A stretch of DNA of 9,493 nucleotides from Comamonas sp. lk (GTDB lineage: Bacteria > Pseudomonadota > Gammaproteobacteria > Burkholderiales > Burkholderiaceae_C): NCBI GenBank assembly GCA_945901215.1, contig CAMDKE010000087.1, positions 1-9,493 of the forward strand, in the 5' to 3' direction. Below, piece by piece: positions 1 to 7,340 of the stretch (positions are counted from its first letter, which is position 1; the number at the start of each line of letters is the position of its first letter). Both the position numbers and the translations under genes were made by a program. The notes below the pieces were generated by a model that had not been told where the DNA came from, searched no databases, and worked only from the letters and a program-made list of their open reading frames with translations.

Positions 1-111
1 TACCAACGCACCTCGGTGACAGCCGTCGGACTGGTTTTCGGGCGTAATTACCGTGGAAACGCCGATCGCCCATTGCTTAGCCCGCCGCCACATTCGCCCT
101 GACTGACCACC

Positions 112-2031
112 ATGAAACTTCGCCCCACCCTCGACTTTTTGCTCAACGACTGGCTCAAGACCACCGACCTGACGCAGCGTGCGCGCTTTAGCGACCACTC
201 CCGCGACACCTTTGACGCGGTGCTTGACACCTGCGAACGCATTGCACGCGAGAAATTCGCCCCCTTCAACCGTCTGGTCGATGTCCAGGAGCCGCACTTT
301 GATGGCGAAAAAGTGATCTTGCCCCAGGCCACGCACGATGCGGCCAAGGCTTATGCCGAGTCGGGCATGCTCAGCGCCGCGCAAGACTTTGAAGTGGGCG
401 GAATGCAGCTTCCCTACAGCGTGGAGGCGGCGGCCAATTCGTTTTTTGCCTGCGCCTCGATCAGTATCGGCTCGGGCATGCTGACCACCGGCAACGCCAA
501 TTTGCTGATGGTGCATGGCACCGCGCTGCAAAAAGAGGTGTTCGCCAAGAATGAATTCAATGGCCGCTTCTCGGGCACCATGTGCCTGAGCGAGCCCCAG
601 GCCGGCTCCAGCCTGTCGGACATCAGCACCCGGGCCGTGCCCGATGGCGCTGACTTCGAGTCCGAGCCCCTGGGCGCACGCTACCGCCTCAAGGGCAACA
701 AAATGTGGATATCGAGCGGCGAGCACGAGCTGTCCGAGAACATCATCCACTTGGTGCTGGCGAAAATCCCCGACGCCAACGGCCTGCTGGTGCCCGGCAC
801 CCGCGGTATCTCGCTCTTTATCGTGCCAAAAAAGCTGGTGGGCACGGATGGCCAGCTCACCGGCGTGCGCAACGATGTGGCCCTGGCCGGTCTGAACCAC
901 AAGCTGGGCTGGCGCGGGACCACCAACACCTTGCTCAATTTTGGCGAGGGGAAATACCCGGTCGTTGGCCAGCCGGGCGCCGTGGCTTACCTGGTTGGCA
1001 AACCCGGCGAAGGCCTGCGCTGCATGTTCCACATGATGAACGAGGCGCGCATTGGTGTGGGCATCGCCGCCACCATGCTCGGGCTGGCGGGCTATTACGC
1101 CAGTTTGGATTACGCCAAAAACCGCCCCCAAGGCCGTCCCATACAGGTCCCCACGCTCCGCGCCGACACGTCGTCGCTGCCCCCCGGGGGCGCGAGCTCC
1201 GCCTTGGGGCGGCCCGGCGGCGCAGTTGCGGGGGCAGGGGGCAAAGACGCCTCGCAGCCCCAGGTGCGCATCATTGAACACAGCGACGTCAAACGCATGC
1301 TGCTGGCGCAAAAGTCCTATGGCGAAGGTGCGCTGGCCCTGGCGCTGTACTGCGCCCGTCTGGTGGATGAGCAGCACACCGCAGACCCGGCAGCGGCCGA
1401 CGAAGCCCGCCTGCTGCTTGAAGTGCTCACCCCAATTGCCAAAAGCTGGCCCAGCGAGTGGTGCCTGGAGGGCAATTCGCTGGCCATCCAGGTGCACGGT
1501 GGCTATGGCTACACCCGCGACTTCCCGGTAGAACAATACTGGCGCGATAACCGCCTGAACATGATCCACGAGGGCACCCATGGCATCCAGGCCATGGACC
1601 TGCTGGGGCGCAAGGTGCTGATGGAAAACGGGCGTGGCATGCACCTGCTGGCCGCGCGCATGCAAGCCACCATGGTGCGCGCAGCGCCCAACGCGGCGCT
1701 GGCGCCCTATGCCGATGCGCTGGCCAAAGCCCTAACAGACGTGGGCGTTGCCACGCAAGCGGCCTGGTCTACCGGATCACCCGACGAGGCGCTAGCCAAT
1801 GCGGTCCCCTACATGCAGGCCTTTGGCCATACGGTATTGGCCTGGATTTGGCTGGAGGTGGTCTTGGCGACGCTGGAGGCTGATCCCTCGCAAGCCCAAG
1901 TGGCGTCCCTTGGCCGCCTGGGCGCGGCCCGCTTCTTTTTTCATTATGAGTTGCCAAAAATAGGCGCCTGGCTGGATGTGGTGCAATCGCGTGATATGAC
2001 CTGTGCAAGCTTTCCTGAGGACGCCTTCTGA
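112..2031 (+). CDS. Acyl-CoA dehydrogenase with C-terminal domain (FadE/DmdC-type), carrying an in-frame loop insertion
   Basis: A 639-residue FAD-dependent acyl-CoA dehydrogenase, expected to introduce a 2,3 double bond into an acyl-CoA and pass electrons to electron-transfer flavoprotein in the cytoplasm. Visible motifs are the flavin/substrate signature CLSEPQAGSS (158-167), MWISSGEHE (198-206), VHGGYGYTRDFPVEQYWRD (461-479) and IHEGTHGIQ, whose E487 is the likely catalytic base. A roughly 120-residue C-terminal helical domain follows, as in the long ACAD subfamily that includes DmdC (3-methylmercaptopropionyl-CoA dehydrogenase). Relatives are about 595-605 residues as I recall; the excess is a Gly/Ala/Pro-rich stretch at residues ~348-384 between two helices of the C-terminal half. 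The ATG at 112 lacks a clear Shine-Dalgarno, but the protein begins as relatives do. The family call is secure; the substrate is unknown. The stop overlaps the next start by one base (TGATG). Confidence 0.93.
   Translation: MKLRPTLDFLLNDWLKTTDLTQRARFSDHSRDTFDAVLDTCERIAREKFAPFNRLVDVQEPHFDGEKVILPQATHDAAKAYAESGMLSAAQDFEVGGMQLPYSVEAAANSFFACASISIGSGMLTTGNANLLMVHGTALQKEVFAKNEFNGRFSGTMCLSEPQAGSSLSDISTRAVPDGADFESEPLGARYRLKGNKMWISSGEHELSENIIHLVLAKIPDANGLLVPGTRGISLFIVPKKLVGTDGQLTGVRNDVALAGLNHKLGWRGTTNTLLNFGEGKYPVVGQPGAVAYLVGKPGEGLRCMFHMMNEARIGVGIAATMLGLAGYYASLDYAKNRPQGRPIQVPTLRADTSSLPPGGASSALGRPGGAVAGAGGKDASQPQVRIIEHSDVKRMLLAQKSYGEGALALALYCARLVDEQHTADPAAADEARLLLEVLTPIAKSWPSEWCLEGNSLAIQVHGGYGYTRDFPVEQYWRDNRLNMIHEGTHGIQAMDLLGRKVLMENGRGMHLLAARMQATMVRAAPNAALAPYADALAKALTDVGVATQAAWSTGSPDEALANAVPYMQAFGHTVLAWIWLEVVLATLEADPSQAQVASLGRLGAARFFFHYELPKIGAWLDVVQSRDMTCASFPEDAF
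1153..1245. repeat. GC-rich palindromic (REP-like) element inside the acyl-CoA dehydrogenase gene
   Basis: A block unlike the surrounding coding sequence, very rich in C and G runs and nested inverted repeats. An outer 8-bp arm pair is ctgccccc (1177-1184) with gggggcag (1230-1237). Inside it are the palindrome cccccggggg (1181-1190) and a small hairpin ccgcc (1199-1203) with ggcgg (1208-1212). It keeps the reading frame and encodes a low-complexity Ser/Pro/Gly/Ala segment where relatives have only a short variable loop. From memory, similar strings with a 'ccttggggcggcccggcggcg' flavour (15-20 bases) recur between genes in Comamonadaceae genomes; I could not check this. The exact edges are uncertain. 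It could instead be simple local expansion of a GC-rich linker. Confidence 0.5.
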
Positions 2032-2255
2032 TGGCCTTTATAAAAAAATACAACGGCACCACTGACCTGCGCCTGCTGCGCATAGAGCGCTGGACCTGGA
2101 TTCTGATTTACGGCGGGCTGCTGAGCTGCATACTGTCCTACTTCATGCCCGCCACACCTGAGGACGACCTATGCTTATTGCAAGTTTGCGGGCTGCTGGC
2201 AGTGGCCTTGGGGGTGGCGCTGATCGCGGTGCGCTCCCGGCTACACGGAAAGTAG
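2031..2255 (+). CDS. Small two-helix membrane protein, function unknown
   Basis: A 74-residue protein not recognised as a named family. Two hydrophobic segments at about residues 22-39 and 48-67 are joined by a short acidic turn (E44, D45, D46). The N-terminus is basic (K5, K6, R14, R17, R20) and the C-terminus ends with R68, R70 and K74, so the positive-inside rule predicts both ends in the cytoplasm. Its ATG shares its first base with the upstream TGA stop, a layout typical of translational coupling, and a weak ctgagg ribosome site lies about 10 bases upstream. The frame is consistently codon-like, so it is probably a real gene. It may help place the dehydrogenase at the membrane, but that is only a guess from position. 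Confidence 0.75.
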   Translation: MAFIKKYNGTTDLRLLRIERWTWILIYGGLLSCILSYFMPATPEDDLCLLQVCGLLAVALGVALIAVRSRLHGK

Positions 2256-2358
2256 CCACGCCCGGCGCCCATCGTATCGCTGGGGCGACAGTCGGCATCG
2301 CGCCTGTGGCAGCAAAATCGTTTTCGTTCTTTTTACGCCTTTTATTTGAGGAATTCGC

Positions 2359-3150
2359 ATGACTCGTACCATCCAGAAACTGTTTGATTTGACGGGAAAA
2401 ACCGCCTTGGTAACCGGGGGCTCGCGGGGTCTGGGGCTGCAAATGGCGCACGCTCTGGGCGAAGCCGGGGCCAAGGTTTTGATTACGTCGCGCAAGGCCG
2501 CGGACCTGGAGCAGGCCGCGGCCGAGTTGCAGGCTGCAGGCATTGACGCCCGCTGGGTTGCGGCCGATTGCGCCAAAGACAGTGAAATCACCCGCCTGGT
2601 GGACGAAACCCTGCACCGCATGGGCGACATCGACATCTTGGTCAACAACGCCGGCGCCGCCTGGGGCGCACCCGCAGAAGACCACCCCATTGAAGCCTGG
2701 GACAAAGTAATGAATCTCAATGTGCGTGGCTACTTCTTGCTCAGCCAGGCCGTGGCCAAGCGCAGCATGATTGCGCGCAGATCAGGGCGCATCATCAACG
2801 TGGCGTCCATCGCCGGTCTGGGCGGCAACCCCGAGGGTATGAACACCATTGCCTACAACACCTCCAAGGGCGCGGTCATCAACTTCACCCGCACCCTGGG
2901 TGCGGAGTGGGGCAAGTACAACATTACCGTAAACGCCATCTGCCCGGGCTTTTTCCCCAGCAAAATGACAGCGGGCACTTTGAAAGCCCTGGGTGAAGAG
3001 AAGCTCGCTGCCCACGCCCCGCTTAAGCGTCTGGGTGACGACGAAGACCTCAAAGGTCTGTGCGTGCTTTATGCGTCCGACGCGGGCAAACACATCACAG
3101 GCCAGTGGCTGGCGGTAGATGGCGGTGTCAGCGTTATCACCGGTGGCTAA
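2359..3150 (+). CDS. SDR-family NAD(P)-dependent oxidoreductase
   Basis: A 263-residue classical short-chain dehydrogenase/reductase, the usual length for the family. The cofactor motif TGGSRGLG is at residues 19-26, NNAG at 96-99, the structural Asn at N119/N121, and the catalytic triad at S150, Y166 and K170 (YNTSK). After the second beta strand the sequence reads ITSRK with no acidic residue, and S44-R45 suggest NADP(H) preference. The C-terminal WLAVDGG near 250 is the usual SDR ending. The overall look is that of 3-oxoacyl-ACP reductase/gluconate 5-dehydrogenase-like enzymes. In this cluster it may oxidise a 3-hydroxyacyl-CoA or reduce a ketone, but the substrate is not encoded in visible motifs. 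A good ribosome site (gagga, 2348-2352) fixes the start. A 103-bp spacer precedes it, the largest gap in the run. Confidence 0.93.
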   Translation: MTRTIQKLFDLTGKTALVTGGSRGLGLQMAHALGEAGAKVLITSRKAADLEQAAAELQAAGIDARWVAADCAKDSEITRLVDETLHRMGDIDILVNNAGAAWGAPAEDHPIEAWDKVMNLNVRGYFLLSQAVAKRSMIARRSGRIINVASIAGLGGNPEGMNTIAYNTSKGAVINFTRTLGAEWGKYNITVNAICPGFFPSKMTAGTLKALGEEKLAAHAPLKRLGDDEDLKGLCVLYASDAGKHITGQWLAVDGGVSVITGG

Positions 3151-3631
3151 CGACGCTGTGTCGGCGCCGGCCTTGAACTCGTGGGAGCGCTTGGCGGGCT
3201 GTGGGGTCGACATTCCCTTTGTCAGGCACCTGGGCTTTGTGCTGACGCAGTTTGCTTCCGGTCAATCCGAAATCACCTACACCGCACAGGCTGAGCACCT
3301 CAATTCGTACGGTGTGGCCCACGGCGGCGCGATCATGACTTTGCTAGACGTTTCCATGGCCACCGCCGCGCGCAGCGACGTGCCCGAGCAGGGCGTGGTG
3401 ACCATCGAGATGAAGAGTAGCTTCATGCACCCCGCAACCGGCCCGCTGCTTGCGCGTGGCACCCTGGTGCATCGCACGGCGACCTTGGCGTTTACCCAGG
3501 CCACGATTTTTGACGCAAAGGGGCAAGCTTGCGCTAGCGCCATGGGCACCTTCAAATACATGAAGCGCGCCCCGGGCGCTCTAGCTGGCGACAGCCAGGC
3601 GGGCCCATCGGCCCCCTTTTCAACGGACTAA
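3119..3631 (+). CDS. PaaI-type hotdog-fold thioesterase
   Basis: A protein of up to 170 residues belonging to the PaaI/4HBT hotdog thioesterases, which hydrolyse acyl-CoA or aryl-CoA to free acid plus CoA. The core motif N62-S-Y-G65-V-A-H68-G-G70 leads into the central helix with D77, the position of the catalytic acid in PaaI. The strand GTFKYMK (143-149) closes the usual fold, and residues 150-170 are an extra tail encoded by palindromic DNA. The ATG at 3119 overlaps the SDR gene by 32 bp; an in-frame GTG at 3143 would give 162 residues and an 8-bp overlap. Neither has a strong ribosome site, so the start is uncertain and translation is probably coupled. In the cluster it could recycle CoA or remove a dead-end acyl-CoA. 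Confidence 0.9.
   Translation: MAVSALSPVANDAVSAPALNSWERLAGCGVDIPFVRHLGFVLTQFASGQSEITYTAQAEHLNSYGVAHGGAIMTLLDVSMATAARSDVPEQGVVTIEMKSSFMHPATGPLLARGTLVHRTATLAFTQATIFDAKGQACASAMGTFKYMKRAPGALAGDSQAGPSAPFSTD
3564..3620. repeat. Tandem short palindromes at the 3' end of the thioesterase gene
   Basis: Three short perfect inverted repeats lie in a row: agcgc (3564-3568) with gcgct (3576-3580), ctggc (3585-3589) with gccag (3594-3598), and gggcc (3601-3605) with ggccc (3610-3614). The last is followed by tttt at 3617-3620. The block encodes the residues beyond the hotdog core. It could be the remnant of an inserted intergenic repeat, or a weak attenuator trimming expression of the genes downstream. 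It may also be chance in GC-rich DNA. Confidence 0.35.
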
Positions 3632-3647
3632 AAGGAAGCAAAGCACC

Positions 3648-4664
3648 ATGCCTGTGAACCGCCAAATTCAGCTCGACAACCGCCCCAAGGGCGAAGCCCA
3701 GGCCAGCAACTTTGTGTTGGTGAGCAGCGAGACACCCGCCCTGAAAGACGGTGAAGTACTGGTACGACACCACTTTTTGAGCCTGGACCCTTACATGCGC
3801 GGCCGTATGAACGACGCCAAAAGCTACGCCCAACCCCAAGCCCTGGGCCAGACCATGGGCGGTGGCACTGTGGGCGAAGTGGTCGAGTCGCATAACCCGC
3901 AGTTCCCCTTGGGCACCCAGGTGGTGGGCATGGGCGGCTGGCAGGAGTACGGCGTGGTCAATGCCACGCTGCCCGGCGCCCTGCGCGCGGTAGACACCCG
4001 CCATGTGCCCCTGAGCGCCTACCTGGGCGCCGTGGGCATGCCCGGGGTCACCGCCTACTACGGGCTAGTGCACATCATTGCGCCCAAAGCGGGTGACACC
4101 TTGGTCGTCAGCGCCGCGACCGGCGCGGTGGGCAGCGCCTTTGCCGCTTTGAGCAAGGCGCGCGCTTGCCGTACCGTGGGCATTGCCGGTGGCCCCGAAA
4201 AATGCAAATACGCAGTGGACGAACTTGGCTTTGACGCATGTATTGACTACAAGCTGTTCTCTGACGCTGCCAGCCTGTCGGCCGCCATTGCCGCAGCCTG
4301 CCCCAAAGGCATTGACGGCTATTTTGAGAACGTGGGTGGCATGGTGCTCAACGCCGTGCTGCCGCTGGTAAACCCTTTTGGCCGCATCGCAGTGTGCGGC
4401 ATGATTGCGGGCTACAACGGCGTGCCGATTGTGCTCAACCAGCCTGCGTTGATTCTGATGCAGCGCCTCAAACTAGAGGGATTTATTGTCAGCGAGCACA
4501 TGGAGGTCTGGCCCACCGCGCTGGCTGAGCTCGGCGGCCTGGTCGCCAGCGGCAAGTTGCGAGCCCGCGAAAGCATCGCCCAAGGCCTGGAGAACGCGCC
4601 CGAGGCCTTTTTGGGTCTGCTCAAGGGCAAGAACTTTGGCAAACAACTCGTGAAACTGGTCTAA
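3648..4664 (+). CDS. CurA-like NADP-dependent oxidoreductase (zinc-free MDR, enone/double-bond reductase)
   Basis: A 338-residue medium-chain dehydrogenase/reductase of the group with E. coli CurA and leukotriene B4 12-hydroxydehydrogenase, which reduce alpha,beta-unsaturated carbonyls with NADPH and need no zinc. Family marks are SLDPYMRGRM (45-54), GMPGVTAYYGL (130-140), the nucleotide-binding loop SAATGAVGS (155-163), GGPEKC (181-186), the ENVGG motif at 227-231, and a C-terminal LLKGKNFGK. Together they match my memory of E. coli CurA closely. The catalytic-zinc Cys/His pattern is absent, as expected. A clear purine-rich ribosome site (aaaggaag, about 10 bases upstream) supports the ATG. 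The TAA stop is immediately followed by the ATG of the next gene with no gap. Likely role: saturating an enone or enoyl intermediate. Confidence 0.92.
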   Translation: MPVNRQIQLDNRPKGEAQASNFVLVSSETPALKDGEVLVRHHFLSLDPYMRGRMNDAKSYAQPQALGQTMGGGTVGEVVESHNPQFPLGTQVVGMGGWQEYGVVNATLPGALRAVDTRHVPLSAYLGAVGMPGVTAYYGLVHIIAPKAGDTLVVSAATGAVGSAFAALSKARACRTVGIAGGPEKCKYAVDELGFDACIDYKLFSDAASLSAAIAAACPKGIDGYFENVGGMVLNAVLPLVNPFGRIAVCGMIAGYNGVPIVLNQPALILMQRLKLEGFIVSEHMEVWPTALAELGGLVASGKLRARESIAQGLENAPEAFLGLLKGKNFGKQLVKLV

Positions 4665-6329
4665 ATGAACACCGCCGCCACGCATGAGGTGTTTAACCAG
4701 GCTAGAAGCCTGGAAAACTACAACCTGTTTGACGGCAACCAGGGACTGCAAAGCGCGCTCAAATTCAACGCGCCAGGACTCAACACCGCAGATTTGCAGA
4801 CGCTCGGCGCGCGCCTGGGCAGCGCCGATATGCAAACCCACGCGCAGCTGGCCAATGTGCACACGCCGCAGCTGCGCAGCCACGACCGGTATGGCAACCG
4901 CACGGACGTGGTGGAGTTTCACCCCAGCTACCACGCCTTAATGGCCGAGGCCACGCGCGCGGGCCTGCACGGCAGCCCATGGTCCACTTTTTTTGACGCA
5001 AAACCCGGTACCTCGACCGCGCACCTGCGCCGTGCGGCGGCGTTTTCCATGTTTACCGAGCTGGAGCCGTCCATGCTCTGCCCGATTTCCATGACCTATG
5101 CGGTCATGCCCGCGCTGCGCAGCAACGCCGCTATTTACCAAGACTGGGCGCCGGGCCTGAGCAGCCCGCACTACGACCCGGCCTTGAAGCTTTTTAGCCA
5201 AAAAACCGGCCTGACCATGGGCATGGGCATGACCGAGAAGCAAGGCGGCTCGGATGTGCGCGCCAACACCACCCAGGCCACGGCCGACGGCCATGATGCC
5301 TGGGGCCAGCGCTTTACGCTGATGGGCCACAAATGGTTTTTCTCGGCCCCCATGTGCGACGCCTTTTTGGTGCTGGCGCAGTCGGCGGCGGGTTTGAGTT
5401 GCTTCTTCTTGCCCCGCGTGCTGCCCGACGGCAGTCTGAACCAGTTGCGCATCCAGCGCCTCAAAGACAAGCTGGGCAACAAGGCCAACGCCAGCTCTGA
5501 GGTGGAGTTTGTGGGCGCCACCGCCTGGCTGGTAGGCGTGGAAGGGCGCGGCGTTCCGCAGATTCTGGAAATGGGCGAAATGACCCGGCTGGACTGCTCT
5601 TTGGGCACCACCGGCCTGATGCGCCAGGCCCTGAGCATCGCGCTCAACCACACCGCGCAGCGCCAGGCCTTTGGCAAGCGCCTGATCGAGCAGCCGCTGA
5701 TGCGCAATGTGCTGGCCGACCTGGCGCTGGAGAGCGAAGCCGCCACCGCCTTGTCCATGCGCCTGGCACGCGCCTTTGACAATGCGAGCGACAGCTTTGA
5801 GCGCCTGATGGCCCGTGTGCTCACGCCGATTGCCAAGTTCTGGATCTGCAAGCGCGGCAGCGCCTTTGGCCAGGAGGCCATGGAATGCATGGGCGGCAAC
5901 GGCTATGTGGAGGAGGGCGGCTTGGGCACCATGGCGCGCATTTATCGCGAAATGCCGCTTAACTCGATTTGGGAGGGTGCGGGCAACATCATGGCGCTGG
6001 ACCTGCTGCGCGCGCTGCGAAAAGGCGATGTGGCCCAGGCCCTGGCGCAAGAACTGGCTCCGGCGCGCGGGGCGCACCCGGCGCTGGACCGCATGATTGA
6101 CGCCTTGCCCACCCGGGTGGAACTGCTGGCCAACGAAGTGCAGGCTCGCCGCCTGGCGCAAGACGTGGCGCTGGCGGTGCAGGCGGCGGTGCTGCTGCAA
6201 AGCGCGCCGGGCGCTGTGTTTGGCGCCTTTTGCGACTCCCGCCTGGGTGGCGACTGGGGCTACAGCTTTGGCACCCTGGGCACCGGCATCGACTTTGACG
6301 CCATCATCCAGCGCGCCATGCCGCGCTAA
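4665..6329 (+). CDS. AidB-like acyl-CoA dehydrogenase family flavoprotein
   Basis: A 554-residue protein resembling E. coli AidB (541 residues) along nearly its whole length, judged from memory. Shared blocks include DRYGNRTDVVEFHPSYHALM (74-93), GMGMTEKQGGSDV (186-198), GHKWFFS (221-227), GLSCFF (243-248), RLKDKLGNKANASSEVEF (265-282), and NSIWEGAGN (433-441) with E437 at the catalytic Glu position. AidB proteins bind FAD, have weak acyl-CoA dehydrogenase activity and, in E. coli, bind DNA during the alkylation response through a basic C-terminal region. Here the region after ~440 has roughly balanced Arg and Asp/Glu, and the gene sits among catabolic enzymes, so a metabolic dehydrogenase role seems likelier. 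It starts directly after the preceding stop, implying coupled translation. Confidence 0.9.
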   Translation: MNTAATHEVFNQARSLENYNLFDGNQGLQSALKFNAPGLNTADLQTLGARLGSADMQTHAQLANVHTPQLRSHDRYGNRTDVVEFHPSYHALMAEATRAGLHGSPWSTFFDAKPGTSTAHLRRAAAFSMFTELEPSMLCPISMTYAVMPALRSNAAIYQDWAPGLSSPHYDPALKLFSQKTGLTMGMGMTEKQGGSDVRANTTQATADGHDAWGQRFTLMGHKWFFSAPMCDAFLVLAQSAAGLSCFFLPRVLPDGSLNQLRIQRLKDKLGNKANASSEVEFVGATAWLVGVEGRGVPQILEMGEMTRLDCSLGTTGLMRQALSIALNHTAQRQAFGKRLIEQPLMRNVLADLALESEAATALSMRLARAFDNASDSFERLMARVLTPIAKFWICKRGSAFGQEAMECMGGNGYVEEGGLGTMARIYREMPLNSIWEGAGNIMALDLLRALRKGDVAQALAQELAPARGAHPALDRMIDALPTRVELLANEVQARRLAQDVALAVQAAVLLQSAPGAVFGAFCDSRLGGDWGYSFGTLGTGIDFDAIIQRAMPR

Positions 6330-6354
6330 TTTGATTCTTTTTAAGGAAACCCCT

Positions 6355-7293
6355 ATGAACACGCCAATTCTTCACCATTACCAGACCTCGCCGTTTTCCG
6401 AGAAAGTGCGCTTGGTAATGGGATACAAAAACTTGGCCTGGCGCTCGGTATTGGTGCCCAGCATCTTGCCCAAGCCCGACGTGCTGGCGCTGACCGGCGG
6501 CTACCGTAAGACGCCGTTTTTGCAGATAGGCGCCGACGTGTACTGTGACACCGCCCTGATTTGCGAAGTGCTGGAGCACCTGCAGCCCCAGCCCACGCTC
6601 TACCCCGACGCATCCAAAGGCGTGGCGCGGATGCTGGCGCAATGGGCCGACACCACGCTGTTTTGGGCTGCGATGGCCTACAACATCAGCCCTAAGGGCG
6701 CTGCAGCCTTGTTTGCCGATGCCCCGCCCGAGTTTGCTAAAGCCTTCGCCGCCGACCGGGGCGCCATGTCATCCGGTATGACGCGCAGCCGACCCGGCGA
6801 TGCCACTGCGGCCTATAAGTCGTATCTGCGCCGCCTGGCCCACATGCTGGAGCAGCAGGACTTTTTGCTCGGTAGCGCGCCATGCGTGGCTGACTTTGCC
6901 GCCTACCACCCGCTGTGGTTCACCCGCCACCGCGTGCCTGTGATGGCGGATATCTTGCAGGCGACCCCTGCGGTGCTGGCCTGGATGGACCGCATGGCGG
7001 CGCTGGGCCACGGGCAGGCAGATAATTTCAGCGCCTCCCAAGCCATTGATCTGTGCGCGGCCAGCACGCCGTTGGCGCTGGCCGCTGACACTGTGTTCCA
7101 GGACGAACACGGCATTGCCTTGGGCAGCACGGTGACCATAGGCGCTGAAACCTTTGGCCAGGAACCCACCGAGGGCGAGCTTTTGGCTGCCACCCGAACC
7201 CGTTACACCCTGCGCCGCCAAGACCCGCGTGCCGGCGTGGTACATGTGCATTTCCCGCGCATTGGCTACACGCTGCGCGCAGCGGGCGCCTGA
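6355..7293 (+). CDS. Glutathione S-transferase family protein with C-terminal extension
   Basis: A 312-residue protein, long for a GST (usually about 200-230). Residues 1-80 form the thioredoxin-like domain: SPFSEKVR (12-19) at the glutathione-activating position with Ser rather than Cys, KTPFL with the cis-proline P54, and DT at 65-66 where the glutathione gamma-glutamyl group is usually held. Residues ~90-225 form the helical domain, including FLLGSAPCVADF (170-181). Residues ~235-312 are an extra beta-rich segment with HGIALGSTV and VVHVHFPRIGY, which I associate with a GST subgroup but cannot name. The frame is open further upstream into aidB-like coding sequence, but the ATG at 6355 with ribosome site aagga (6343-6347) is the clear start. 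It may conjugate or isomerise an electrophilic intermediate. Confidence 0.9.
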   Translation: MNTPILHHYQTSPFSEKVRLVMGYKNLAWRSVLVPSILPKPDVLALTGGYRKTPFLQIGADVYCDTALICEVLEHLQPQPTLYPDASKGVARMLAQWADTTLFWAAMAYNISPKGAAALFADAPPEFAKAFAADRGAMSSGMTRSRPGDATAAYKSYLRRLAHMLEQQDFLLGSAPCVADFAAYHPLWFTRHRVPVMADILQATPAVLAWMDRMAALGHGQADNFSASQAIDLCAASTPLALAADTVFQDEHGIALGSTVTIGAETFGQEPTEGELLAATRTRYTLRRQDPRAGVVHVHFPRIGYTLRAAGA

Positions 7294-7340
7294 GATTTCT
7301 TGCTCCCCGCGTTCGATTCTTTTCCTCCCGAGACCTTGCA

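Noticed and set aside
44..51. Palindrome gtaattac upstream of the first dehydrogenase as an operator
   Set aside because: Eight bases with no extension, partner site or recognisable promoter nearby; too weak to call.
1..102. Frame open from the left edge to TGA at 100-102, possibly the tail of an upstream gene
   Set aside because: Only 33 codons, no recognisable motif and no way to see the rest; cannot be told from chance.
2143..2720. Overlapping minus-strand frames around the first SDR start
   Set aside because: Mirror frames of GC-rich coding sequence with no domain or ribosome-site support.
6097..6354. Upstream extension of the GST reading frame
   Set aside because: It runs through AidB-like coding sequence in another frame and reads as Trp/Arg/Cys-rich nonsense; the ATG at 6355 has a ribosome site and the expected GST N-terminus.
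4938..6362. Long minus-strand open frame (474 codons) opposite the AidB-like gene
   Set aside because: It is His/Gln/Arg/Ala-rich with no recognisable domain and lies wholly antisense to a well-supported gene; typical of GC-rich DNA.
6333..7323. Shared gattctttt before the GST (6333) and second SDR (7315) as a common regulatory site
   Set aside because: Nine bases in pyrimidine-rich leaders of short gaps; probably chance or a general leader composition.
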